Source: Streptomyces hygroscopicus (GTDB taxonomy: Bacteria; Actinomycetota; Actinomycetes; Streptomycetales; Streptomycetaceae). Taken from it: DNA of 64,000 bases. How positions within the stretch are numbered: position 1 is the stretch's first letter; each line of letters opens with the position of its first letter. The DNA lies in assembly GCF_026168105.1 (NCBI RefSeq), contig NZ_LBMW01000042.1, positions 1 through 64,000 of the forward strand, in the 5' to 3' direction. Positions 17,166-25,543 of the stretch are shown here, one piece after another. A program made the position numbers and the translations under genes. The notes beneath the pieces were generated by a model. That model was not told the DNA's origin and made no database searches. It saw nothing but the letters and a program-made list of their open reading frames with translations.

Positions 17166-17327
17166 GCGACCCGGTGCGGGTCCAGGAACGCCAGGCGACC
17201 CGGTGCGGGTCCAGGAACGCCAGGCGACCCGGTGCGGGTCCAGGAACGCGAGGCGACCCGGTGCGGGTCCAGGAACGCGAGGCGACCCGGTGCGGGTCCA
17301 GGAACGCCAGGCGACCCGGTGCGGGTC
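17166..17327. repeat. Tandem 29-bp sub-array
   Basis: Units beginning GCGACCCGGTGCGGGTC recur at 17166, 17195, 17224, 17253, 17282 and 17311, exactly 29 bp apart. They are near-identical, differing only at CCAGG/CGAGG. The period is not a multiple of three, which argues against selection as protein. Confidence 0.95.
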
Positions 17328-17450
17328 AGGGGTGCGACGTGACCTGGTGCTGGTCAGGGGTGCGACCTGTCCCGGTACGGGTCGGACGGCGACGCGATCC
17401 GGTACGGGTCAGAGGGCGACGCGATCTGGTACGGGTGTCAGAGGGCGACG
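17311..17450. repeat. 140-bp perfect direct repeat, copy 1
   Basis: This stretch is identical base for base to 17535-17674, 224 bp away. It spans five dyad units. It shows that the array grew by recent segmental duplication as well as single-unit expansion. Confidence 0.95.
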
Positions 17451-17534
17451 CGATCTGGTACGGGTGTCAGAGGGCGACGCGATCCGGTACGGGTGTCAGA
17501 GGGCGACGTGTCCCGGTACGGGTCACAGGGCGAC

Positions 17535-17674
17535 GCGACCCGGTGCGGGTCAGGGGTGCGACGTGACCTGGTGCTGGTCAGGGGTGCGACCTGTCCCGGT
17601 ACGGGTCGGACGGCGACGCGATCCGGTACGGGTCAGAGGGCGACGCGATCTGGTACGGGTGTCAGAGGGCGACG
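17535..17674. repeat. 140-bp perfect direct repeat, copy 2
   Basis: This is the second copy of the segment at 17311-17450. The flanks diverge after the GGGCGACG at its right end. Confidence 0.95.
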
Positions 17675-17846
17675 TGTCCCGGTATGGGTCACAGGGCGAC
17701 GTGATCCGGTACGGGTCAGAGGGCGACGCGATCCGGTGCTGGTCCGGAGCGCGACGTGATCCGGTACGGGGTCAGGGGCATCAGGTGACCCGGTGCGGGT
17801 CACGTCGCGCCCCTGGGCTCGTCAGGGGCACCAGGCGACCGGTCTG

Positions 17847-19199
17847 TCAGGGCCGCCAGGTGACCCGGTGTTCCGACAGATGTGCCAGCACCGCGTGATT
17901 CGCCTCCCACCCGTCCGGGAACTTCACCGTCACCCCCAGCTGCACCGGCTCCGTCGACGGATGGTCGTCCAGCAGTTCCGTCACCCCTGCCCGGCACACC
18001 ACGATGCACGCGTGCCGATGGCGGGAGGCCAGCACGCACAGCCGCCCGGTCTCCAGATGGAACGCCGTGGCGTCCGGTCTTCCCGACAGTGGATGCAGCA
18101 CCACCGTCACGTCGAACTCCCGGCCCTGGAGCCGGTTGGCCGTATCCACGGTCACGTCCGGCACCCCGAGGTCCGCAAGCGCGGAGCGCACCGCCGCCGC
18201 CTGGTCCCGGTGCGCCGTACCCACGGCGATCCGGTCCGCGGTGAGCGGCACCGGCTCCTCGGCCCGCTCCGAGACCGCCGCCCCGCCCCGGTCGAGCAGC
18301 CGTCGTACGACCCGGGCGACCGCCCGCACCGCCTCGGGATCCGTCCGCGGTGTGTGCCGCGCGGGCAGTTCCAGCAGGCCCCAGCCGGTCTCCGCCGCCT
18401 CGTCGATCACCCGGTCGGGCCCCGAGCCGTCCGACACCACCGCGAACGAGAGCCGCCGGTCCCCGTGCCCCGTGCCGCTGCGGAACGGCGTGTACGGATA
18501 GAACGCGTGGGACACCAGCGGGGCCGCCGACGCCGGCAGCCGCCAGGACACCGGCAGCCGGTGCTGCGGAAGCTCGGGGTTGTGGGCCAGAAGCGTGGTC
18601 ACCGCGGACGCCGACGGGTCGTACGACAGGCCCGCCCACTGCTCCGCGCCCACGATCGCGAACGGGTCCAGCTGTCCCGGATCGCCCACGAACAGCGCGC
18701 GCTCGAACAGGCCCGCCACCGCGAGCAGCGCGTCCGAGCGCATCTGGTACGCCTCGTCGACGATCGCGTGCCGCCACGGCTCGACGTCCTTGACGTGCGC
18801 CCATTTCGCCGCCGTCGAGATGACGACGTCCAGGCTCGCCAGATCGCCCGCCTTCGTCGACTTGCGGACGTTCGGCAGGTCGTCGAGCGCCTTGTCGTAC
18901 GGGTCCGGGTCGCTGCTGTGCAATCGGCCGACCGGAAGGTCGGGATCCTTCTCCGCCAGTCGCAGGACCAAGTCGTCCACCTGTGCGTTGGTCTGCGCGA
19001 TCACCATCAACGGCCGCCCGGCGGAGGCGAGTTCGAGCGCAGCCCGGACGACGAGCGTCGACTTCCCGGCGCCCGGCGGCGAGTCGACGACGACGCCGCG
19101 GTGCGCGCCGTGCAGCGTGTCGCGCAGGATCGCCTCGGTGACCCGGGTGGCCGCCGTCCCGGGATCGACGGCCCTGCCCGGCTGGGCGAACACGGTCAC
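17847..19199 (-). CDS. SF1 (DNA2/NAM7-like) helicase
   Basis: This 450-residue ATPase belongs to the Upf1/DNA2-like helicases. Motif I is DSPPGAGKST, motif II HAIVDEAYQM, motif III LFVGDPGQLDP, motif V VDTANRLQGREFDVTVV, and a VI-like segment is GRLCVLASRHRHACIV. It is compact, with no fused nuclease. The GTG start overlaps the TGA of the upstream gene (GTGA, 19196-19199). It is the last gene of a three-gene operon with a RecB-like nuclease, and its final codons form the last unit of the dyad-repeat array. A role in DNA processing or defence is inferred. Confidence 0.82.
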   Translation of the reverse strand: MTVFAQPGRAVDPGTAATRVTEAILRDTLHGAHRGVVVDSPPGAGKSTLVVRAALELASAGRPLMVIAQTNAQVDDLVLRLAEKDPDLPVGRLHSSDPDPYDKALDDLPNVRKSTKAGDLASLDVVISTAAKWAHVKDVEPWRHAIVDEAYQMRSDALLAVAGLFERALFVGDPGQLDPFAIVGAEQWAGLSYDPSASAVTTLLAHNPELPQHRLPVSWRLPASAAPLVSHAFYPYTPFRSGTGHGDRRLSFAVVSDGSGPDRVIDEAAETGWGLLELPARHTPRTDPEAVRAVARVVRRLLDRGGAAVSERAEEPVPLTADRIAVGTAHRDQAAAVRSALADLGVPDVTVDTANRLQGREFDVTVVLHPLSGRPDATAFHLETGRLCVLASRHRHACIVVCRAGVTELLDDHPSTEPVQLGVTVKFPDGWEANHAVLAHLSEHRVTWRP

Positions 19200-20827
19200 A
19201 GCACGTCCTCCTCGGTCACCGGATCCGGCTGCGGTACGGCGTCGGACTCGCCCGGCGGCCCGCCGTGCGTCCAGGGTGTCTCTTCCGGGTCGGGCAGCTT
19301 CGCCCCGCCGCGCTGCTCGTGCTCGAAGAGCGTGAAGCAGATGCGGTCGCCCTTCTCGGGCACGGACCCGGCCTCCGGCTCCTTGCCGCGGCCCATCTTG
19401 TCGACGATGCGCAGGACCACGTAGCCGCACGGCGCGCGGTCCCCTTCGTCTCCTTCATCCCCGTCGTATGCCTCGTATCCGACGAACTCGGCCGACTGCG
19501 GCTTCCCTGTCAGCGACCGGTACACCTTCGTGCGCTCCGCGAGATGCGGCCGGTCCTCGGTCCGCACGGTCACCAGCGGGCGCGGGCTCGGCCGCTTTCC
19601 CTCGCTGTACGCCATCACGACCTCCGTGACCTCGCCCGCGAACGCCTCCCCGGCGAGCCGCCGCCCGGCCATGACGAGCGGGTCGTCGAGTGCCTCCTGG
19701 GCGTCCAGACGGGCCTGTTCGCGCTCGCGCGTGGCGAGCTTGCCCGCCGCCGTGACGGCGTCGTCGCGGCGCGGCTGCGGCGGCTCCCCGGCGGCCACGC
19801 GGTCCCGGTGGCCGGTGAACGACCAGCGGTCGCGGGTCCACCGGTCCGCGACATGCGCACCCTCCGGCAACGCCCGCAGCAGATCGAGCCCGTGCCACAC
19901 GGCGTCCCAGGTCGGACGTGTGCGGCTAGCGACGAGGTCGCGGATCTCCCGTTCGGCGGCGGTGAGTTCACCGAACCGGGCGTCCGCCTCGACACCGTCC
20001 TCGGCGGCCGCGAGCCGGGTCCGCGCGCGGTCGTAGCGCTCGATGGCCGGGGCGAGCAGCTTGTTGTCGAAGGCCGGGTCGGTGGCCGGTCCGGCCGGCG
20101 GCCACAGCAACTGGCCGTCCCGGTCCCGCGCGAGCTCGGCCCGCAGTGCCGCGTCCGCGCCCGAGGCGCCGCCCGGCGGGTCGATCCAGGCGAGCAGCGC
20201 GCCCAGGTGCTGGTCCTCCAGGCCGGACTGTCCGGTCGCCCAGTGCCGCGCCAGCACCTCGGTGAGGGCGAGCAGCAGCGAGGAGCCCGGGACGCGGGCG
20301 CGCTCCCCGAAGTGGGTGAGCCAGCGGCCCAGCAGCGGCACCCGAGGGGGCGCCGGATGCGGGGTCTCCGGGTCCTGCTCGGCAGTGCGGCGGAACCGCA
20401 TGGAGCGCCCCAGGAGCCGTACGAAGTCGATGCCGGCCCGGCTCGGCACGATCATCTGCGGGGCGTCCGCGCACAGCTCGACCTCGACCTTGACGCGCTT
20501 GCCGGTCTCCGGGTCGGTCTCGGTGCGTTCGGCGGGCTCGACCACGTCGGCGTACGTGTCGAGGTACGGCAGTACGACGTCGGCGAGTTCGGCGAGGAAC
20601 GCGAACCGGAGGTCGCGGTCGCGCGGCTGGGGCACCACCAGCAGTCGGGGCGCGTCCCGGTCGGTGCCGACGAGCGCCCCGAGCGGAGCCCCGGCCTCGC
20701 CGGCGGTGGTGAGCGGCACGAAGACCAGGGGCCGCTCGGACAGGTGCCGGTGCCGGACGGTGACGACGGGCCGGGCGCGGCCGGACTGCACGGCCTCCAG
20801 CCGGGCGAGCGTGGCGATCAGCGACAT
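19196..20827 (-). CDS. Unknown protein coupled to nuclease and helicase
   Basis: This is a 543-residue protein of no family I recognise. It is soluble. The N-terminal ~130 residues contain beta-strand-like segments. The middle is Ala/Arg-rich and helical (AGKLATREREQARLDAQEAL), and the C-terminal ~130 residues end in an acidic tail. Its ATG overlaps the end of the nuclease gene by 10 bp and its stop overlaps the helicase GTG, so all three are probably co-translated. It may be the bridging subunit of a nuclease-helicase complex. That is inference only. Confidence 0.8.
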   Translation of the reverse strand: MSLIATLARLEAVQSGRARPVVTVRHRHLSERPLVFVPLTTAGEAGAPLGALVGTDRDAPRLLVVPQPRDRDLRFAFLAELADVVLPYLDTYADVVEPAERTETDPETGKRVKVEVELCADAPQMIVPSRAGIDFVRLLGRSMRFRRTAEQDPETPHPAPPRVPLLGRWLTHFGERARVPGSSLLLALTEVLARHWATGQSGLEDQHLGALLAWIDPPGGASGADAALRAELARDRDGQLLWPPAGPATDPAFDNKLLAPAIERYDRARTRLAAAEDGVEADARFGELTAAEREIRDLVASRTRPTWDAVWHGLDLLRALPEGAHVADRWTRDRWSFTGHRDRVAAGEPPQPRRDDAVTAAGKLATREREQARLDAQEALDDPLVMAGRRLAGEAFAGEVTEVVMAYSEGKRPSPRPLVTVRTEDRPHLAERTKVYRSLTGKPQSAEFVGYEAYDGDEGDEGDRAPCGYVVLRIVDKMGRGKEPEAGSVPEKGDRICFTLFEHEQRGGAKLPDPEETPWTHGGPPGESDAVPQPDPVTEEDVL

Positions 20828-22086
20828 ACGGCGGCCTCCCGGCCGACGAGGGCCTCCGCCCGCAGCCGCGCGGCACGGCGCAGTGCCGCCACCGCGGGGT
20901 CGTCCGGGTCCCCCGCCGTACCGTGGGCGGCGGCCAGGACCTCGTCCACCGTCGTCAGGCCGCCCAGCTCGGCCCGCAGCGAGCGCCCGTACGACGTCAC
21001 CGCACCCTGCGCGCGGGAGCGATCGCGGCAGTAGAAGGCCAGTTCACAGGTGGCGAGACAGTCGGGCGCGTACGTCGCCGGGACCGACTCGACGGCGGCC
21101 GTCAGCTCCTCCTGGGGAAGGTCCGGTGCGAAGCACGTGCCCTCGGGGAGGGCGTCGGCGATCTCCTCGATGCGGGTGAGACGGGCCAGCTGGCGACGGG
21201 TGACGGCGCGCTGCTTGCGGATGTCGACGGGGGAGGCGGTGGGCAGGTTGGAGAAGTCCTTCGGGCAGACCAGCAGGATCCGGTGGCGCACCACGGGTGC
21301 GGGGGCGCCGCCGTCCTGGGCGCCGTGCGTCCGGGGCTCCTGCGGGTCCGCGCCGAGGCGGGCGGCGACCTCCTCGAGCGCGAGCACGTACACCGCGGAC
21401 TGGCGGGCGGCCGCTCCCACCTTCGCCGGGTCCGCGGAACCGTCCAGGACCGGGAAGGACTTGATCTCCACGACGGTCCAGCTGCCGTCCGGGTGCACCA
21501 CCACAGCGTCCGGCTCCAGGAAGGCGGGCGAGCCCGCCACGTCCAGGGCGAGCATGGGGTGGTCGAGCAGGGCCCAGGCGCGCGCCTCGGTGGCCTCGCG
21601 CAGGGCCAGCGCCGTACGGGCCGCGCGGCCCTCCGGTCCGACGGCGGACAGGTCGGGAACGAGGGCCTGGTCCGGCGCAGCGGCGGCCGGGTCCAGCTTC
21701 TCGTGCACCAGCCGCAACAACTCGGCGCCGCCGTCCGCCTTGACCTTGGCCTCGAAGGCGTTGCCCCGCATGAAGGCGAACTGCGACTGGCCGAACGCCG
21801 AGGGCGCGCCCAGCGCGCCCGCCAGCACGGCCTTGTCCACGCCCGCGCCGTCCAGGAGCGCGCGTCGCCGGCACCCGGGGTTCGCGGCGAGCGCGGCGAG
21901 GGCGCGCGCGTCGAGCGCCTTGGGCGATGGGGGTCCCCCCGCGTGAGCGAAGCCGGGCGTGGGGGAGGCCGGGCCGCGCAGCTCAGCGAGCCGCTGCCGC
22001 AGCGCCGTCCCCCGCGTCCGCGGGGGAGGCACCCGGCTCGGCTCCCTGTCCGGGGCGGGAGGTGCGCTGTCGGGGAATTCGCTCAC
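20818..22086 (-). CDS. RecB/Cas4-like Fe-S nuclease
   Basis: This is a PD-(D/E)xK nuclease of the RecB/Cas4 type. The catalytic pattern is LEPDAVVVHPDG followed by VVEIKSF. One Cys near the N-terminus (NPGCRRRALL) and a C-terminal cluster CLATCELAFYC (CxxxCxxxxxC) fit the four Cys ligands of a 4Fe-4S cluster, as in Cas4 and AddB. GTG 22086 gives 422 residues; an in-frame start 10 codons upstream is also possible. The 5' end overlaps the coding region of the PAP2-like gene. It is the first gene of the nuclease-unknown-helicase operon. Confidence 0.78.
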   Translation of the reverse strand: MSEFPDSAPPAPDREPSRVPPPRTRGTALRQRLAELRGPASPTPGFAHAGGPPSPKALDARALAALAANPGCRRRALLDGAGVDKAVLAGALGAPSAFGQSQFAFMRGNAFEAKVKADGGAELLRLVHEKLDPAAAAPDQALVPDLSAVGPEGRAARTALALREATEARAWALLDHPMLALDVAGSPAFLEPDAVVVHPDGSWTVVEIKSFPVLDGSADPAKVGAAARQSAVYVLALEEVAARLGADPQEPRTHGAQDGGAPAPVVRHRILLVCPKDFSNLPTASPVDIRKQRAVTRRQLARLTRIEEIADALPEGTCFAPDLPQEELTAAVESVPATYAPDCLATCELAFYCRDRSRAQGAVTSYGRSLRAELGGLTTVDEVLAAAHGTAGDPDDPAVAALRRAARLRAEALVGREAAVCR

Positions 22087-22936
22087 CCGTCGAAGTCTGG
22101 CACCCGTCACTGACAATTGGGGAACCAGCGGTGGGCGAGGACTCCGTGACGGGTGCGAACCGCGCCCGCAGCCAGGCCTTGACCGTGTCCGCAGCGCGCA
22201 TCAGGGCCCGGGACAGCAGAAGGCCGACGCCCATGACGGCGACGCCCGCGACCGCGTCGAGGAAGTAGTGGTTCGCGGTGCCCATCACGACGACCGTGGT
22301 CAGCAGCGGGTAGGCGACGGCGGCCGCCTTGGCCCAGCGCGTGCGGCCGTGCCGCCACAGCATCACTCCGCACCACAGCGCCCAGCCGACGTGCAGGCTC
22401 GGCATTGCCGCGTACTGGTTGGTCAGGCCGCCGAGGCCTCGCGGTGCGCTCGCCTCGCCGCCCCACCAGCCGTACGAGCTGTACTGGGCCATCGTGTCCA
22501 CGAAACCGTGGCCCGCGGAGAGCAGACGGGGCGGGCATGTGGGCAGCAGCGTGAAGCCGATCAGGCCGAAGAACGTGGACAGCAGCAGCCAGACACGGGC
22601 CGTGCGGTAGTGCGGCCGGTGGCGTTTGAAAAGCCACACCAGGATCGCCGGGGTCACCACGTAGTGCAGCGACGCGTACCAGAAGTCGGCCGGCACGCCG
22701 AGCCACGGCTCGCGGGTGAAGAGGCGGTTCAGCGGGTGCTCGGCGTTGATGTGCAGCAGCTTCTCGAGGCGCAGGATCGAAAGGCCGTGGTCGACGGCGT
22801 CGGATATGTCACCCCGCGCGACGAGCCGGCCGGCGGAGTACGAGACGTACACCACCAGGATCAAGGGCAGTTCGGTCCACCAGCGCAGCCGGGCCGGCGG
22901 GCTCACCTCGGTGCCTGGAGTCTCGGCCTGCGGCAT
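21983..22936 (-). CDS. PAP2/AUR1-type membrane phosphatase
   Basis: This is a 317-residue integral membrane protein of the PAP2 (inositol phosphorylceramide synthase-like) family. Hydrophobic segments span about residues 20-250. The family motifs appear as LLPTCPPRLL, MPSLHVGWALW and GTANHYFLDAVAG, the latter two carrying the catalytic His residues. ATG 22936 has GGGAGGG upstream. The last ~35 residues are low-complexity and overlap the start of the nuclease gene by 104 bp in another frame. The likely substrate is a lipid phosphate. Confidence 0.83.
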   Translation of the reverse strand: MPQAETPGTEVSPPARLRWWTELPLILVVYVSYSAGRLVARGDISDAVDHGLSILRLEKLLHINAEHPLNRLFTREPWLGVPADFWYASLHYVVTPAILVWLFKRHRPHYRTARVWLLLSTFFGLIGFTLLPTCPPRLLSAGHGFVDTMAQYSSYGWWGGEASAPRGLGGLTNQYAAMPSLHVGWALWCGVMLWRHGRTRWAKAAAVAYPLLTTVVVMGTANHYFLDAVAGVAVMGVGLLLSRALMRAADTVKAWLRARFAPVTESSPTAGSPIVSDGCQTSTGERIPRQRTSRPGQGAEPGASPADAGDGAAAAAR

Positions 22937-23139
22937 CCGATCCGCCCTCCCCCTTCTGCTCTGTTGTCCGTCCCGTTGGTTCGGTCGTGCCACCTTACGT
23001 GTACGCGTTTGCCCCCGTGGGGCGCCCCCGGCCCTCAAAGACGCAGCGACCGCCCGCGGGGTTGCCCGGAGGCCGGGTGCGCGATGATGGTCAGACTTCC
23101 TTGTTGATTTCTCCTCGATTTCTCCCGGAAAGGTCTCCC

Positions 23140-23736
23140 ATGGCACCGCGCATCCTGTTGGCCCGGCACGGACAGACGGAGTGGTCGCTGTCCGGCAAGC
23201 ACACCGGCAGGACCGACGTACCCCTCCTGGAGGAGGGGCGCCGGGGCGCCAAGCTGCTCGGGGAGCGCCTGCACCGGCCGCCGTTCGACGGGCTGCCCGG
23301 ACTCGAGGTACGCACGAGCCCGCTGGCACGCGCGCGTGAGACGTGTGAGCTCGCCGGGTTCGGTGAGCGGGCGAGCGCCTGGGACACGTTGACGGAGTGG
23401 GACTACGGGGCGTACGAGGGGATGACGCCGGCCGAGATCCAGGCGATCCGGCCGGGCTGGCTCATCTGGCGCGACGGCGTCCCCGAGGGGGAGAGCCTGA
23501 CCGAGGTCTGCGCGCGGGCGGACGATGTCGTCGCCTGGGCCCGCGCCGCGGACCGCGACGTCCTCGTCTTCGCGCACGGCCACATCCTGCGTTCCATAGG
23601 CGCGCGCTGGCTGGGTCTGCCGCTGGACTTCGCCGCGCGGATCAGGCTCAACCCGACGTCCCTGTCGGTGCTGGGGTGGGCCTACGATGAGCCGGCGATC
23701 GAGTCCTGGAACGACTGCGGTCACCTCACGGAGTAG
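23140..23736 (+). CDS. Histidine phosphatase family protein
   Basis: This 198-residue phosphoglycerate-mutase-like phosphatase has the RHG motif LLARHGQTEWS carrying the phospho-accepting His. SPLARARETCELAG, the acid EWDYGAYEGMT and the second His VFAHGHILR complete the active site. GGAAAGG precedes the ATG. It is divergent from the PAP2 gene across ~200 bp. Its substrate is not determined by sequence. Confidence 0.9.
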   Translation: MAPRILLARHGQTEWSLSGKHTGRTDVPLLEEGRRGAKLLGERLHRPPFDGLPGLEVRTSPLARARETCELAGFGERASAWDTLTEWDYGAYEGMTPAEIQAIRPGWLIWRDGVPEGESLTEVCARADDVVAWARAADRDVLVFAHGHILRSIGARWLGLPLDFAARIRLNPTSLSVLGWAYDEPAIESWNDCGHLTE

Positions 23737-23760
23737 CCGACCGGACGGCAGATCTGCGCT

Positions 23761-25242
23761 TCAGGCCATGCGTGGCTGTGAGGCGTGGCGGTCCAGGAAC
23801 ACCGACACCCCCGGTGCCCGCCGGTGCGGCAGGAGGACCCTTGCCGTGCCCGCCAGCATCGTCTGGATCCTGGACGACTGGACCTGGTCCAGCAGGTCCA
23901 GAACGCGCTCGCCGGCCGCTGCCGCCTCGTCGGGGCGGCCGTCGCGGGCCAGGTCGTCCGCCAATTCGGCCGTGTAGAGGGCGATGTTCCGGGTGAAGTG
24001 CGGGTCCTGGAGCTGTGCGGCGCGCCGGGCGTGCCGGGCGGCGCGCAGCCAGTCGCCCAGCGTCGACCAGCACTGCGCCTCCAGGCCCTCGAGCTCGGCC
24101 TCTCCGTAGAAGGTCATCCACTCGGGGTCCGTGTCCGACGTCCCGCGCTCGAACAGGGCCTGCGCCCGCGCGAGCGCCTGTTCGCAGCCCGCGCGGTCCG
24201 CGAGCCCGGCCCAGCCGCCCGCCTCGCGCAGGGCGAGCAGCGACATCAACCGGTGCGAGCCGAGCGGGCGCGCGGCGCGCTGGGCCGCCTGTGCTGCCCG
24301 TACGGCCTCCCGCGGGCGGCCCGCGTCGCGCGCGAGGAACGCCGTGTTGCAGAACGCGTGCGCCTCCAGGGCCGGGTCCCCGGCCATCCGGGCCGTCGCC
24401 AGCGCCTCCGCGTAGTGCGAGCGGGCGTCGTCGAAGCGGCCGGAGTCGTGTGCCAACCACCCCACCGAGATGGCCAGTTCACCCGCGCCCGCGTACAGCC
24501 GGTCGGTGACCGCCTGCCGGGTCGTGCCCGCGTCGAGCAGCGCGTACGCGGTGCGCAGAGGGGCCGCGGCGCGTCGGTAGAGGCCGTCCGCGCCGTGCCG
24601 GTCGTCGAGCAGGCGGATCCGTCGGACGGCTTCCTCGAGCGCGCCCGCCTCGGACGAGCCCGCACGGTGGACAGGGCGTTCGGCGGCCGCTGCCGGGCCG
24701 CCGAAGGTGAGCCCGAAAGGGCCCAGGGAGGCGGCCGCCACCGTGACGGTGCCACCGGTCATGAATGCGCGACGCTGCACGTCGCTCTCCTCGTGGTTCT
24801 GTTCGTCGTACGAGTCGTACGCAGGCCTGCCGTACGGCTCGTACGACTCGTGCGTCTCGTAACTGTCTGGCGTTTCATACGTCTCGCACCCCTCGTGCGT
24901 CTCACTCGGGGCGTACGGACGGCTGTTGGTGTGCATGGGGGGTGCCTCGTCGGCGGAACGCGCCCCACGGCCACGTACTGCCGAGCGCGGCGCGAACCCC
25001 AGGTCCGCGAGCGTGCGACCGGGGAACATGTGCAGGAACACCCGTTCGTACGCGTAGTTGGGGCAGCGGATCTCGCCCGCCTCGACCCGCCCGATGTACC
25101 GAGCGTCACAGCTGACCCGCTCGCCGATCTCGCGTGCGGCGCGCCGCACCGCCGCGGCGAACTCGCCCGGCGAGCACGGGCCGCGCAGTAGCCGGAAGGC
25201 GAGGTTCGGCCGTGGTGGCCGGGGGGACTGGGACGAGGTCAT
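23761..25242 (-). CDS. NsdA-like HTH/TPR regulatory protein
   Basis: This 493-residue regulator-like protein has an N-terminal DNA-binding-like domain (about residues 15-85, VRRAAREIGERVSCDARYIG). A Tyr/Glu/Ser-rich linker follows with repeated YETxxSYE-type units, then a Tat-like stretch QRRAFMTGGTVTVAAASLG near residue 160. The rest is an alpha-helical TPR-like region. The layout is that of the Streptomyces NsdA group, which negatively affects sporulation and antibiotic production. ATG 25242 starts the conserved part. Function is inferred by family only. Confidence 0.7.
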   Translation of the reverse strand: MTSSQSPRPPRPNLAFRLLRGPCSPGEFAAAVRRAAREIGERVSCDARYIGRVEAGEIRCPNYAYERVFLHMFPGRTLADLGFAPRSAVRGRGARSADEAPPMHTNSRPYAPSETHEGCETYETPDSYETHESYEPYGRPAYDSYDEQNHEESDVQRRAFMTGGTVTVAAASLGPFGLTFGGPAAAAERPVHRAGSSEAGALEEAVRRIRLLDDRHGADGLYRRAAAPLRTAYALLDAGTTRQAVTDRLYAGAGELAISVGWLAHDSGRFDDARSHYAEALATARMAGDPALEAHAFCNTAFLARDAGRPREAVRAAQAAQRAARPLGSHRLMSLLALREAGGWAGLADRAGCEQALARAQALFERGTSDTDPEWMTFYGEAELEGLEAQCWSTLGDWLRAARHARRAAQLQDPHFTRNIALYTAELADDLARDGRPDEAAAAGERVLDLLDQVQSSRIQTMLAGTARVLLPHRRAPGVSVFLDRHASQPRMA

Positions 25243-25369
25243 GGCCGGGCCCTCTCGTGCGAACCGTCGAACCATGCCGGAATCAGGGTGACTTGTCCGC
25301 GTGGTGCCAGTTGGTTCCCTGCGTCCGGCGGGGCAAGAACGTACCTTCCCCGCGAGGCCCGTCATGCGA

Positions 25370-25385
25370 GGTTTGGCTACAAACC
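25370..25385. promoter_or_regulatory. Inverted repeat in divergent promoter region
   Basis: GGTTTG-GCTA-CAAACC is a perfect 6-bp dyad in the ~300 bp between the TPR regulator and the gene at 25544. It stands out as AT-richer than its surroundings. It is a possible operator; the regulator is unknown. The rest of this gap shows nothing else. Confidence 0.35.
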
Positions 25386-25543
25386 GGATATCTCATGCGC
25401 GATCCGCCATGAACTGCCATCCTTTGCGGCGGCTGCGTGCCGTTGCCGTTGACGCGCCGGTGCGTTGAACCCCCTGGAGCGGGAGCCCCCCGAACTCCCG
25501 ACCAAACTCACCGTCGAGGAGGGGTTCCGTTTTGGAGGCCGGG

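Larger units (their letters stand above)
17030..17877. repeat. ~28-bp dyad-repeat array (about 25 copies)
   Basis: A degenerate tandem array fills the gap between the helicase operon and the 16421-16786 gene. Each unit carries a short inverted repeat of consensus GAYCCGGTRCGGGTC (arms GACCCG/CGGGTC, 3-nt centre GTG or GTA). Dyads start at about 17030, 17058, 17168 and then every 27-30 bp up to 17787, with weaker copies at 17837 and 17862. Linkers are of CAGGAACGCCAGGC, AGGGGTGCGAC and AGAGGGCGACGC types. No unique spacers exist. The last copy runs into the 3' end of the helicase gene. Confidence 0.93.

Noticed and set aside
17166..17700. CRISPR array
   Set aside because: The spacing (29 bp) resembles a repeat length, but units are directly adjacent with no unique spacers, and no cas genes are nearby except a lone Cas4-like fold in a different operon context.
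16895..17898. Long open frames encoding repeat-rich proteins across the dyad array
   Set aside because: All three plus-strand frames stay open because the units lack stop codons. The 29-bp period shifts frame each unit, no ribosome site is seen, and composition does not look like selected coding sequence.
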